A DNA stretch of 64,000 nucleotides from Methylobacterium oryzae. Its GTDB lineage: Bacteria; Pseudomonadota; Alphaproteobacteria; Rhizobiales; Beijerinckiaceae. Position 1 is the first letter of the stretch. Every line of letters begins with the position of its first letter. Position numbers and translations under genes: made by a program. Location of the stretch: assembly GCF_021398735.1 (NCBI RefSeq), contig NZ_CP090349.1:2052501-2116500 (forward strand), written 5' to 3'. This document shows, piece by piece, positions 1 through 6,819 of the stretch. The notes beneath the pieces are model-generated. The model was given only the letters and a program-made list of their open reading frames with translations. It ran no database searches and was not told the DNA's origin.

Positions 1-98
1 CCGGCGACTCCGTCCTGGTGCGCTACGGCGACGGCTCGAAGGGCGTGATGGCGGCGGAGGTGCGGCTGATCGACGGGACGATGCCCGCGTCCCATTGA
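1..98 (+). CDS. C-terminal end of a probable cold-shock-domain protein (partial)
   Basis: Only the last 31 codons are inside the window, in the frame beginning at base 3 and ending at TGA 96-98. The tail contains GSKGVMAAEVRLID, which resembles the end of a cold-shock domain, where a KG-x-A-x-x-V-x-L strand closes the beta-barrel. In Rhizobiales a cold-shock protein commonly precedes a DUF192 gene, which is what follows here. The visible part is too short for certainty; another OB-fold protein is possible. Confidence 0.5.
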   Translation, partial: GDSVLVRYGDGSKGVMAAEVRLIDGTMPASH

Positions 99-140
99 GG
101 CCGCGTTTCCCCGGCCCGGCATACCCCGTCCTATCTCCTT

Positions 141-180
141 GCCGATGCTCGGAAAATCCGGAGCCGGATTTCCCTTCGGC
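141..180 (+). terminator. Hairpin after the cold-shock gene
   Basis: An imperfect stem (GGAAAATCCG, loop GAGC, CGGATTTCC) is nested inside a second arm pair, GCCGA and TCGGC. It lies about 45 nt after the upstream stop codon. There is no U-tract, so it may be a structured 3' end or processing site rather than a classical terminator. Confidence 0.4.
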
Positions 181-248
181 ATGTCCTGGTCTATCACCGG
201 GCGACGGGCCTCACGGTCCGCGCGCCATCCCACGAGAGGCATGAGCCT

Positions 249-743
249 GTGAGACCCCTCCTTCGCACCGCCCGGGCGGCCGCCATCGCCTGCCTCGCCC
301 TGACCGCGATCGCCCCGGCGCCCGCCGTCGTGGCGCAGGCGGCCGCCCGGGCCGCCGCGACCAAGTCGGAGCCGCTGACGATCGTCACGAAGGCCGGGCC
401 GAAGCGCTTCGACGTCGAGGTGATGCGCGACGACGCCGCCCGCGCCCGCGGCCTCATGTTCCGCCGGCACATGGCGGCCGACCACGGCATGCTGTTCGAC
501 TTCGAGCAGAACCAGCCCGTCACGATGTGGATGAAGAACACCTACCTGCCGCTCGACATGGTGTTCATCCGGCCCGACGGGACGATCAGCCGGATCGCCG
601 CCGACACCGAGCCGCTCTCCACGGCGATCATCCCGTCGGGCGGCCCGGTCGTGGCGGTGCTCGAGCTGAACGCCGGCACCGCGGCGAAGCTCGGGATCGC
701 CCCGGGCGACCGGATCGAGCACGCCATGTTCAAGGCCCGCTGA
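249..743 (+). CDS. DUF192 family exported protein
   Basis: This 164-residue protein starts at GTG 249. Residues 1 to about 30 form a signal peptide (RR at the start, then a hydrophobic Ala/Leu stretch ending AVVAQ). The rest matches DUF192: a RARGLMFR-type motif, MLFDF, then MWMKNTYLPLDMVFI, followed by a VLELNAGTAAKLGI segment. The family has a small beta-rich fold and no settled biochemical role. The start is chosen because it gives a clean signal peptide. It sits between the cold-shock gene and a small cytoplasmic hypothetical, probably in one transcript. Confidence 0.85.
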   Translation: MRPLLRTARAAAIACLALTAIAPAPAVVAQAAARAAATKSEPLTIVTKAGPKRFDVEVMRDDAARARGLMFRRHMAADHGMLFDFEQNQPVTMWMKNTYLPLDMVFIRPDGTISRIAADTEPLSTAIIPSGGPVVAVLELNAGTAAKLGIAPGDRIEHAMFKAR

Positions 744-864
744 GGCGCGCCCGCGCGATTCGCGAACGCACCGGGAACAAGCGCCTTGACCACCGCCGAT
801 TTCCGCTCCAGTGTTCCGGCAATGTTCCGGTGCGCCGGAAGGCTGGTTCAGGGCGGAGGACCCG

Positions 865-1269
865 ATGGGCGACGCGGCTGAGGTCGAACTGTTCGGCAAC
901 GACGACTGGTCGGTGCAGGCGGACGGAATCGAGCACCGCCAGACCGGCTACTTCATCGCCCGCTCCGCGCTCGCGACGCGCCGGGCGGAGGGCCTGTGGG
1001 ACTGGCCGCTGCAGATGGCCGAGAAGCGCTGGTGCCGGCCGAGCCTGTTCCGCGAGGCGTTCCTCGCCGCTCTCGACCGGTTCGGCATCCCGCGGGACGC
1101 CGAGCTGATCCGCTCCTTCGCGCTGGGCTACGGCATCCGCGCCGTGATCTCGCCGGCCGCCGAGACCTTCGTGAGCCTGGGCGACATGCTGAAGCCCCGC
1201 GAGATCGCCGAGCCGGCGCGCGCCGCCAGCCCGCGGCCCGTCCGGGCCCTGGCGGCCGCTGGCGCCTGA
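865..1269 (+). CDS. Hypothetical protein, 134 aa
   Basis: I do not recognise this protein. ATG 865 is preceded by GGCGGAGGA about 5 nt upstream, a good ribosome binding site, so I prefer it over the GTG at 811. The product is acidic at the N-terminus, has no signal peptide or membrane segment, and contains Trp/Arg-rich stretches (GLWDWPLQMAEKRWC) ending in a variable Ala/Arg tail. It may be co-transcribed with the DUF192 gene 121 nt upstream. Function is unknown. Confidence 0.6.
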   Translation: MGDAAEVELFGNDDWSVQADGIEHRQTGYFIARSALATRRAEGLWDWPLQMAEKRWCRPSLFREAFLAALDRFGIPRDAELIRSFALGYGIRAVISPAAETFVSLGDMLKPREIAEPARAASPRPVRALAAAGA

Positions 1270-1349
1270 GGACCCGGCGACGGCAGCCGATTTGACCCGG
1301 GCGGCCGCCCGCGGATAGCCCTCAGCCTCGGAACGAGGGAGAGAGCACG

Positions 1350-2222
1350 ATGGCGGATCACGACCGGGCCGGACTCGACGGGTTGATCACGCCGCCCCTG
1401 TCGCGACGGGGCTTCGTGATGACGAGCCTGATGAGCGGGCTGACGCTCGCGACCACCCGCGTCGAGGCCCAGGTGATCCACACCGACAGTGCGGGCATCG
1501 AGGCCGGCGAGGTGAAGATCCCGGCCGCGGACGGGCCGATGCCGGCCTACCGCGCGGTTCCGGAGGGCGCGGGCCCGTTCCCGATCGTCCTGGTGATCGA
1601 GGAGATCTTCGGCGTCCACGACTACATCAAGGACATCTGTCGCAGGCTCGCGAAGGCCGGCTACTGCGCCGTGGCTCCCGAGCTCTACGCCCGCCAGGGC
1701 GACCTCTCGACCATGTCGGATCCGAAGCAGATCATCCGCGACGTCATCGCGAAGACGCCGGACGCGCAGTGGATCGGCGATCTCGACGCGACGGTGGCCT
1801 GGGCGGCCTCGGCGGCGAAAGGCGACCCGAACCGCCTCGGCGTCATGGGATGGTGCCGCGGCGGGCGCGCCACGTGGCTCTACGCGGCGCATCGTCGCGA
1901 CCTGAAGGCCGCCGTTGCCTGGTACGGGCCGGTCGGTGGCGAGCGGACCGACATCCAGCCGCGCACCGCCGGCGACGTGGCGGCCGAGATCCACGCGCCG
2001 CTCCTCGCCCTCTACGGCGGGGCCGATACCGGCATCCCCGTGGCGGCGGTCGAGGAGGCGCGCGACCGCGCCAGGGCGGCCGGCAAGAGCGTCGAACTCG
2101 TGGTTTACCCGGACGCGCCGCACGGCTTCCACGCGGATTATCGTCCGAGCTACCGCCGCGAGGCGGCGGAGGACGGCTGGAAGCGCGCGCTGGCCTTCCT
2201 GAAATCGCACGGCGTCGGCTGA
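1350..2222 (+). CDS. Dienelactone hydrolase family protein, Tat-exported
   Basis: A 290-residue alpha/beta hydrolase of the carboxymethylenebutenolidase family. The Cys-Asp-His triad is visible: Cys169 in GWCRGG, Asp226 in YGGADTG and His258 in PHGFHADY. The oxyanion-side glutamate motif EEIFG also matches the family. Residues 19-40 (SRRGFVMTSLMSGL) look like a twin-arginine signal, so the enzyme probably works in the periplasm. Known members hydrolyse cyclic dienelactones in aromatic catabolism, but many chromosomal paralogues have unknown substrates and no aromatic pathway genes are nearby. The GAGGGAGAGAGC before ATG 1350 is a good ribosome binding site. Confidence 0.88.
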   Translation: MADHDRAGLDGLITPPLSRRGFVMTSLMSGLTLATTRVEAQVIHTDSAGIEAGEVKIPAADGPMPAYRAVPEGAGPFPIVLVIEEIFGVHDYIKDICRRLAKAGYCAVAPELYARQGDLSTMSDPKQIIRDVIAKTPDAQWIGDLDATVAWAASAAKGDPNRLGVMGWCRGGRATWLYAAHRRDLKAAVAWYGPVGGERTDIQPRTAGDVAAEIHAPLLALYGGADTGIPVAAVEEARDRARAAGKSVELVVYPDAPHGFHADYRPSYRREAAEDGWKRALAFLKSHGVG

Positions 2223-2323
2223 ATAGTCGGCCCAGGACGCCCGATCGGGCGCGTTCCGGAGTGGCTGTGTTACCCAAGACACGGCCACAACTTCACAATC
2301 GTGCAAGGATCCAAGGAGGATCT

Positions 2324-2365
2324 GTGCCCGCGCGGGTCTGGCCCTTCGCGGCGCTCGGGCGTTGA
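2324..2365 (+). CDS. Candidate 13-aa leader peptide before the response regulator
   Basis: GTG 2324 follows a near-perfect AAGGAGG at about 2312-2319 and opens a 13-codon frame (MPARVWPFAALGR). Its TGA at 2363-2365 overlaps TTG 2362, an in-frame upstream start for the response regulator (TTGA overlap). This could be a leader that delivers ribosomes to the regulator, whose own ATG at 2413 has no visible ribosome binding site. No direct evidence of translation exists. Confidence 0.3.
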   Translation: MPARVWPFAALGR

Positions 2366-2412
2366 ACCGATCGAAGCGACCGCCGTTCAGCCCCTGTAGA
2401 GTGTCCTGGTCC

Positions 2413-2868
2413 ATGAGCGATTCGGTACAGCCTGGCCAGAAGCCCGTGATCCTCGTCGTGGAGGACCAGCCCGACGAGCGCTTCCTCGCGGCCACGCTGC
2501 TGGAGGATACCGGCTTCACGGTGATCGAGGCCGAGACCGCCGATCGCGCCCTGGCGATCCTCAACGATCGCGCGGACGAGGTCAGTGTCGTCTTCTCGGA
2601 CGTCCGCACGCCCGGACCGATCGGCGGCTTCGAGCTCGCGCGGATCATCGGCGTGACTTGGCCGCGCGTGCGGGTCCTGCTGACCTCGGGCGACGCGGGC
2701 GACCAGCCGAGCGACCTGCGCGTCTCGGCGACCTTCATCCCGAAGCCGTGGCGCGCCGAAGACATCCTCGCCTGGGTGGAGCAGGCGGCCGGGCGACCCT
2801 CGGCCGGGTCGGGACCGTCCGTTATCGGACCGGGCGGCAAAATAATCCCGTCCGGCTTGGAAACCTGA
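2413..2868 (+). CDS. Single-domain response regulator (receiver)
   Basis: A CheY-like receiver domain fills almost the whole 151-residue product. The acidic pocket is in VILVVEDQPDE, the phospho-acceptor is Asp63 in VVFSDVRTPG, the conserved Thr/Ser is in LLTSGD, and the Lys is in FIPKPW. There is no output domain, so it likely acts by protein-protein contact. A longer form from TTG 2362 adds 17 residues and would be coupled to the preceding mini-ORF. A NepR-like gene 78 nt downstream suggests a role in general stress signalling; that link is inference. Confidence 0.88.
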   Translation: MSDSVQPGQKPVILVVEDQPDERFLAATLLEDTGFTVIEAETADRALAILNDRADEVSVVFSDVRTPGPIGGFELARIIGVTWPRVRVLLTSGDAGDQPSDLRVSATFIPKPWRAEDILAWVEQAAGRPSAGSGPSVIGPGGKIIPSGLET

Positions 2869-2946
2869 GGCGGCCGCACAGTTGTACGCCACTCCGGAGC
2901 GCGCCGCGCCCGGACTTCCGCAGTACAACCGATCCCCGACGCCGCC

Positions 2947-3147
2947 ATGAAGATTGTCGCAACCAACCACGCCGATTCACTCCGACGCCCCGGTTCGCGG
3001 GATTCGGCGGAATCCGCCGTTCTCGACACGGTCCGGGAGGGGCTGCTCAGTGTCTACGGCACGGCGGATCGCGACCTGCCGGCGGAATTGGCGGCGCTGG
3101 CGCGGCAGCTCGACCGTCCGGGTCCCGCGGGCTGCGGCCCGACCTAG
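2947..3147 (+). CDS. NepR-like anti-sigma factor (putative)
   Basis: A 66-residue protein. Its C-terminal half, GLLSVYGTADRDLPAELAALARQLD, fits the NepR pattern: a helix ending in VYD-like residues, an acidic linker, then LPxxLxxLxxQLD. NepR binds the EcfG sigma factor and is displaced by phosphorylated PhyR in the alphaproteobacterial general stress response. Neither phyR nor ecfG is adjacent; the neighbour is a stand-alone receiver. Size and position fit an orphan NepR paralogue. The assignment rests on a short motif, so confidence is moderate. Confidence 0.55.
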   Translation: MKIVATNHADSLRRPGSRDSAESAVLDTVREGLLSVYGTADRDLPAELAALARQLDRPGPAGCGPT

Positions 3148-3262
3148 CTTCCGCCGCGGAACCTTGACAGGAGACTGCGCCAGCGGGTCGCCAAGACGAG
3201 AGAATCTGCTATTCAGCGCATTCTGACCTGCCGACGCAGTGCGTCTCTCAGTCGAGTCCCGG

Positions 3263-4438
3263 ATGCGTCTCACAGTTCTTCGCGGATCGCTCACCGCCGC
3301 CGCGATCCTGACCCTGGCCGGTCTCGCGTCCGTTCAGGCGGCGACCCCGCCGGCCCAGCCCGCCGACGGCGCGGGCGGTGTGGGTGACCGCAAGGCGACG
3401 GTGACCAAGCGGCTGCTCGGGCGCGGCACGGCCTCGACTTACGCGTTCTACGCCGCGGGCGCGGCCCCCGAGAAGGGCCGGCCGGTCGCGATCGTCCTGC
3501 ACGGGTGGGGCGCGGTCAATCCGCAGAGCTACGGCGGCTGGATCGATCATCTCGCCCGCCAGGGCTGGCTCATCTTGTATCCACGATTTCAGGAGGTGAA
3601 CCGGACCCGCCCGGCCGACGCCCCGGCCATCGCGGAATCCCTCGTCAAGGCGGCCCTCGCCGAGATCGCGACGGACGGCGAGGCGAAGCCCGACCTCGGC
3701 CGCGTCGCGATGATCGGCCACCTCGCCGGGGCTCCGCTCGCCATGGATCTGGCTGCCGCGGCCAAGGCCCAGGGCCTGCCGGTGCCGAAGCTGATCTTCG
3801 CAGTGATGCCTGGCGGCATCGCCAGCGGGCCGAAATCCCGCGGCATCGCCCTCAACGACCTGTCGGCGATCGATCCCGCGACGCTGATCGTGACCATGGT
3901 CGGCGACAAGGACACGCGGGCCGCCGATCTCGCGGCCAAGCGCCTCCTGCGCGAGGCGAGTGCCGTGCCGCTGGAGCGCAAGCTCTTCGTGCGGGCGCTG
4001 TCGGACGATCACGGCTTCCCGGCCCTGACGGCGACCCTGGCGGCCCCGGCCGGCGTGGACACGGCCTACGACGGCGGCGCCATCAAGCCGGGCCCTGAGC
4101 CGAAGGACGCGCCCAAGGACGCGACGAAGCCGCCGCCGTTCCGCTGGTCCGCCGACATGGCGCTGTCCGGCGAGCAGCAGACCCTGGTCTCGCAGATCAA
4201 CCTCGCCCGGGTCGACGCACTCGATTATCTCGGTTTCTGGAAGACCTTCGACCTCGCCGCCGCGGCGGCCTTCGCCGGATCGGACGCGACGGCGCTGAAG
4301 AACAATCCGCGCCTCGCCGACATGGAGCGCTGGAGCGACGGCTGGCCGGTGAAGCGGCTCGCCGTCGAGACGCCGCGGCCCACGCCGGCCGCGCAGGCCG
4401 GGACGCCGGCGCCGGCACCCGCCGGACGCAAGCGCTGA
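3263..4438 (+). CDS. Exported alpha/beta-hydrolase-like protein lacking the nucleophile Ser
   Basis: A 391-residue protein with a signal peptide (MRLTVLRGSLTAAAILTLAG, cut after about VQA). The hydrolase core has the oxyanion strand AIVLHGWGA, the acid region VGDKDTR with Asp217, and the His region DDHGFPAL with His250. The nucleophile elbow reads GHLAGA, so the expected serine is Leu154 (codon CTC at 3722). The C-terminal 120 residues after a Pro/Lys linker are unlike standard lipases. It may be a non-catalytic binding or scaffold protein. ATG 3263 is preferred to GTG 3239 because it gives the clean signal peptide. Confidence 0.7.
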   Translation: MRLTVLRGSLTAAAILTLAGLASVQAATPPAQPADGAGGVGDRKATVTKRLLGRGTASTYAFYAAGAAPEKGRPVAIVLHGWGAVNPQSYGGWIDHLARQGWLILYPRFQEVNRTRPADAPAIAESLVKAALAEIATDGEAKPDLGRVAMIGHLAGAPLAMDLAAAAKAQGLPVPKLIFAVMPGGIASGPKSRGIALNDLSAIDPATLIVTMVGDKDTRAADLAAKRLLREASAVPLERKLFVRALSDDHGFPALTATLAAPAGVDTAYDGGAIKPGPEPKDAPKDATKPPPFRWSADMALSGEQQTLVSQINLARVDALDYLGFWKTFDLAAAAAFAGSDATALKNNPRLADMERWSDGWPVKRLAVETPRPTPAAQAGTPAPAPAGRKR

Positions 4439-4512
4439 GGTCGGACGGCCCGGCAGCTTGGCCTTGGCGCGCGGCTTGCTAATCTCTCCCCGTTCGACAC
4501 GGGAGGGAGATC

Positions 4513-4713
4513 ATGCCCGAGTTCGTCGCCAGCCTGCTCGCCGCCGCGGCCTTCTGCCTGACGTTGCTCGCGCTGAACGCGCTGACACGGCTGCTGATCC
4601 AGGCGCATATCGCCCCCTCGGATCTCGGCGAGACCGGCTTCCTGCAGGTCGGCGGTGCGCTCCTGATGGCCCGGGCGGCCTACCGGCGGGCGCCCCAGCG
4701 CCGACCGGGCTGA
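4513..4713 (+). CDS. Small single-span membrane protein, hypothetical
   Basis: A 66-residue product with a strong ribosome binding site (GGGAGGGAGATC before ATG 4513). Residues 4-28 are a hydrophobic helix and the C-terminus is Arg-rich, predicted cytoplasmic. I do not recognise a family. It ends 3 nt before the stop of the convergent beta-propeller gene. Confidence 0.6.
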   Translation: MPEFVASLLAAAAFCLTLLALNALTRLLIQAHIAPSDLGETGFLQVGGALLMARAAYRRAPQRRPG

Positions 4714-4716
4714 CGC

Positions 4717-5673
4717 TCAGCGCAGGAACGCGCCGAACGAGCGTGGGCCGTTGCCCGTCGGGATGGTCGCCAGCACCTTGAGCGTCTTCGAATCGAGAAC
4801 GCTCAGCGTGTTGTCGCCCCAGTTGGCGACGTAGAGGCGTCCGTCGGGATCCGCGGCGATCCCTTCAGGGTGGTCGCCGACATCGACATCGGCGATCGGC
4901 TTGAGCGTGGCGAGGTCGAACGCCGTGACGCTGCCGGCATACTGGTCCGTCACGAAGCCGCGCCCGCCGGCGAGGGCGATGACGTAGGGCCGGCGGCCGG
5001 TCGGGATGCGGCCGATCTCGCGCCCTGTCTTCAGATCCAGCACCGAGACGTCGTCGCCGGTCACGTTGGCCGTGTAGGCGCGCCCCGCCGCGGCATCGAG
5101 CGTGATTCCGAACGGATGCTGCCCCACCGGGATGACCTTGGTCTCCCGCCGGGTCGCGGCGTCCACGACCGAGACCGTGTCGGCCTCGCGGTTGGCGACG
5201 TAGAGCGTCGCCCCGTCGGGGCTGACGGCGATCCCCGAGGGCGAAGCGCCGACGGCGATCTCGCCGTCCGGAACCAGGGTGCCGTCGCGCTCGGTCAGCA
5301 CGAACAGGCGGTGCCCGTACCAGTCGGCCACGTAGACCGCGCCGCCCCGCGGGTCGGAAGCGACGCCGAGCGGGCCGCCGGGCAGCGGCACCTCGGACAG
5401 GACCTTGCCGGCGTCGAGGTCGAGGATCGCGAGGCCGTGCCCCTCCGGCCGCGTGACGTAGGCCCGCCGGCGATCGGGCGACAGGGCGATCCCAGCCGGG
5501 GCCCCGTCGACGGGGATGCGGCGCACCACCTTCCCGGCGGCCAGGTCGACGATCTCGACCGCGCCGCCGAGCTGGGCGGTGACGATGGCCTCCCGGGCCG
5601 GTTCGGCGCGGGAGGCGGTCGCCACGAGGACGAGGCCGGCGACGAGGGTCGCGCGGCCCCGAGCCGGGCTCAC
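4717..5673 (-). CDS. YVTN-family beta-propeller protein, exported
   Basis: A 318-residue protein read from GTG 5673, which overlaps the TGA of the upstream SRPBCC gene (GTGA). After a short signal sequence it has about seven repeats of the form ATLYVANREADTVSVVDAAT, typical of YVTN/NHL-like periplasmic propellers. It is a likely paralogue of the lutB propeller at 11784. Such propellers accompany PQQ alcohol dehydrogenase systems, and here the gene closes an operon of C1-cofactor and MxaD-like genes. Its ligand is unknown. Confidence 0.82.
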   Translation of the reverse strand: MSPARGRATLVAGLVLVATASRAEPAREAIVTAQLGGAVEIVDLAAGKVVRRIPVDGAPAGIALSPDRRRAYVTRPEGHGLAILDLDAGKVLSEVPLPGGPLGVASDPRGGAVYVADWYGHRLFVLTERDGTLVPDGEIAVGASPSGIAVSPDGATLYVANREADTVSVVDAATRRETKVIPVGQHPFGITLDAAAGRAYTANVTGDDVSVLDLKTGREIGRIPTGRRPYVIALAGGRGFVTDQYAGSVTAFDLATLKPIADVDVGDHPEGIAADPDGRLYVANWGDNTLSVLDSKTLKVLATIPTGNGPRSFGAFLR

Positions 5674-6203
5674 GAGCCCTTCTCGACCTTGGCCTTCAGG
5701 TTGGCGAGGCTCGCCTTGATCCAGTCGCCGACGCCCTTCTCGGAGGCCTCGTCGTTCAGATCCGGCGGCGGGTCGTTGTTCATGTAGCCGCGATAGAACG
5801 CCGCCTTCCACTCGACCTTCGACTTGGCGTTGCCCTCGGGCTCGACCGTGATGGTCGCCGAGTAGTCGTTCGCCGGAAGATCCTTCACGTCGACCTTGTC
5901 GATGTAGTAGGAGAACAGCTTGTCCTCCGGCTTGTACTTGTTGCTGGTCTCGGAGATCTGATTCCCGTTCTTGAGCGTCAGCACACGCTTGAACTTGCCG
6001 GCCGGGTCGCCGTTGAGCTCCGTCTTGGTGACGTTCTGCATCCAGTCGGAATTCTTCAGGTCGCCGACCACGGCCCAGACCTTGTCGGCGGGGGCGTTGA
6101 TCTCGATCGACTCGGTGATCTTGCGCCGGGTCGGGCCGTGGGCCTGCGCGGTCGCCGCCACCAGGGCCGCCGTGGCCGCCAGGGCCAGGGTGATTTTCTT
6201 CAT
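5670..6203 (-). CDS. MxaD-like SRPBCC family periplasmic protein
   Basis: A 177-residue protein with a classic signal peptide (MKKITLALAATAALVAATAQA) followed by a START/SRPBCC-type domain: VWAVVGDLKNSDWMQNV, then strands to VEWKAAFYRGYMNNDPP. Its size and architecture match MxaD, which in methylotrophs aids electron transfer between methanol dehydrogenase and its cytochrome c. No dehydrogenase structural genes are adjacent, so this is either a dispersed accessory or a lanthanide-system counterpart. It begins 21 nt after the DUF447 gene ends and overlaps the propeller gene by 4 nt. Confidence 0.75.
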   Translation of the reverse strand: MKKITLALAATAALVAATAQAHGPTRRKITESIEINAPADKVWAVVGDLKNSDWMQNVTKTELNGDPAGKFKRVLTLKNGNQISETSNKYKPEDKLFSYYIDKVDVKDLPANDYSATITVEPEGNAKSKVEWKAAFYRGYMNNDPPPDLNDEASEKGVGDWIKASLANLKAKVEKGS

Positions 6204-6224
6204 CTTGTCCTTCTCCTCCCGCCC

Positions 6225-6815
6225 TCAGCGGTCGTCGCGATCGAGGACGCGCGCCTCGGGGCCGAGGGCCGCCGCGACCTTGTCCTCGATCCAACCCCAG
6301 GCCTCGCGCTCGCGCGGTCCCGCGGTCTTGCCAATGGCGATGGCGAGGTAGGCCATCTCCGTCAACACCTTCTCGGGCTCCAGCATGTGGAGCCGGGTCG
6401 AAAGAATGGCGGCCTCGAGGACCGCCGCCTGCGCGCGGTTGAAGCCGATGAACGGCGAATGCGCGGCGCTGTGGACCATCCGGCCACGGAAGCGAGGCCG
6501 AGTCTCGTGGGCTTCGACGGAGGCGACCGCGAATTCCGCGTGGCCGAAACTGTCGGCGAGGCGGCGGCCCTCGATCGCCGCGCACGGCAGCGTCGGCCAC
6601 TCGCGCCGGCCCGTCACCGCGCCGGCGATCACCCGGATGTCGCGCGGGCTCGAGGCCGCGAAGCAGGGATTGGCCTCCAGGTTGACGATCGTCGGCGATG
6701 GCCGGAACGGCGCGAGGACGTAGCCCTCATCCTCGCCGATCAGCCCGAACGGGACGAGGTGCAGCTCGCCCGCCGGGGACAAGGTGGTGACGATGGTCTC
6801 GAGAATCAGCGGCAT
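6225..6815 (-). CDS. DUF447 family protein (C1-carrier cofactor cluster)
   Basis: A 196-residue protein that opens with PLILETIVTTLSPAGELHLV, the recognisable DUF447 N-terminus, and continues with a flavin-reductase-like split barrel. DUF447 genes occur in archaeal and methylotroph clusters for methanopterin/methanofuran metabolism; the exact reaction is unsettled. Its start lies 4 nt after the stop of the DHPS-like gene, so the two are surely co-translated. No signal peptide; cytoplasmic. Confidence 0.82.
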   Translation of the reverse strand: MPLILETIVTTLSPAGELHLVPFGLIGEDEGYVLAPFRPSPTIVNLEANPCFAASSPRDIRVIAGAVTGRREWPTLPCAAIEGRRLADSFGHAEFAVASVEAHETRPRFRGRMVHSAAHSPFIGFNRAQAAVLEAAILSTRLHMLEPEKVLTEMAYLAIAIGKTAGPREREAWGWIEDKVAAALGPEARVLDRDDR

Positions 6816-6819
6816 GGCC

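Noticed and set aside
2236..2252. Palindrome CGCCCGATCGGGCG after the dienelactone hydrolase as a terminator
   Set aside because: Short, no loop and no T-run; common by chance in GC-rich DNA.
2848..2880. EcfG-type promoter (GGAAAC ... GTT) before the NepR-like gene
   Set aside because: The -35 differs from GGAAC and the -10 is only GTT; too weak to claim.
1128..3029. 633-codon minus-strand frame across the dienelactone hydrolase and response regulator
   Set aside because: It spans two intact plus-strand genes and their intergenic regions; composition is that of a shadow frame.
4717..6600. Single long minus frame that would join the beta-propeller to 300 upstream residues
   Set aside because: The upstream portion is a shadow of the SRPBCC and DUF447 genes; the true start is GTG 5673 overlapping the previous stop.
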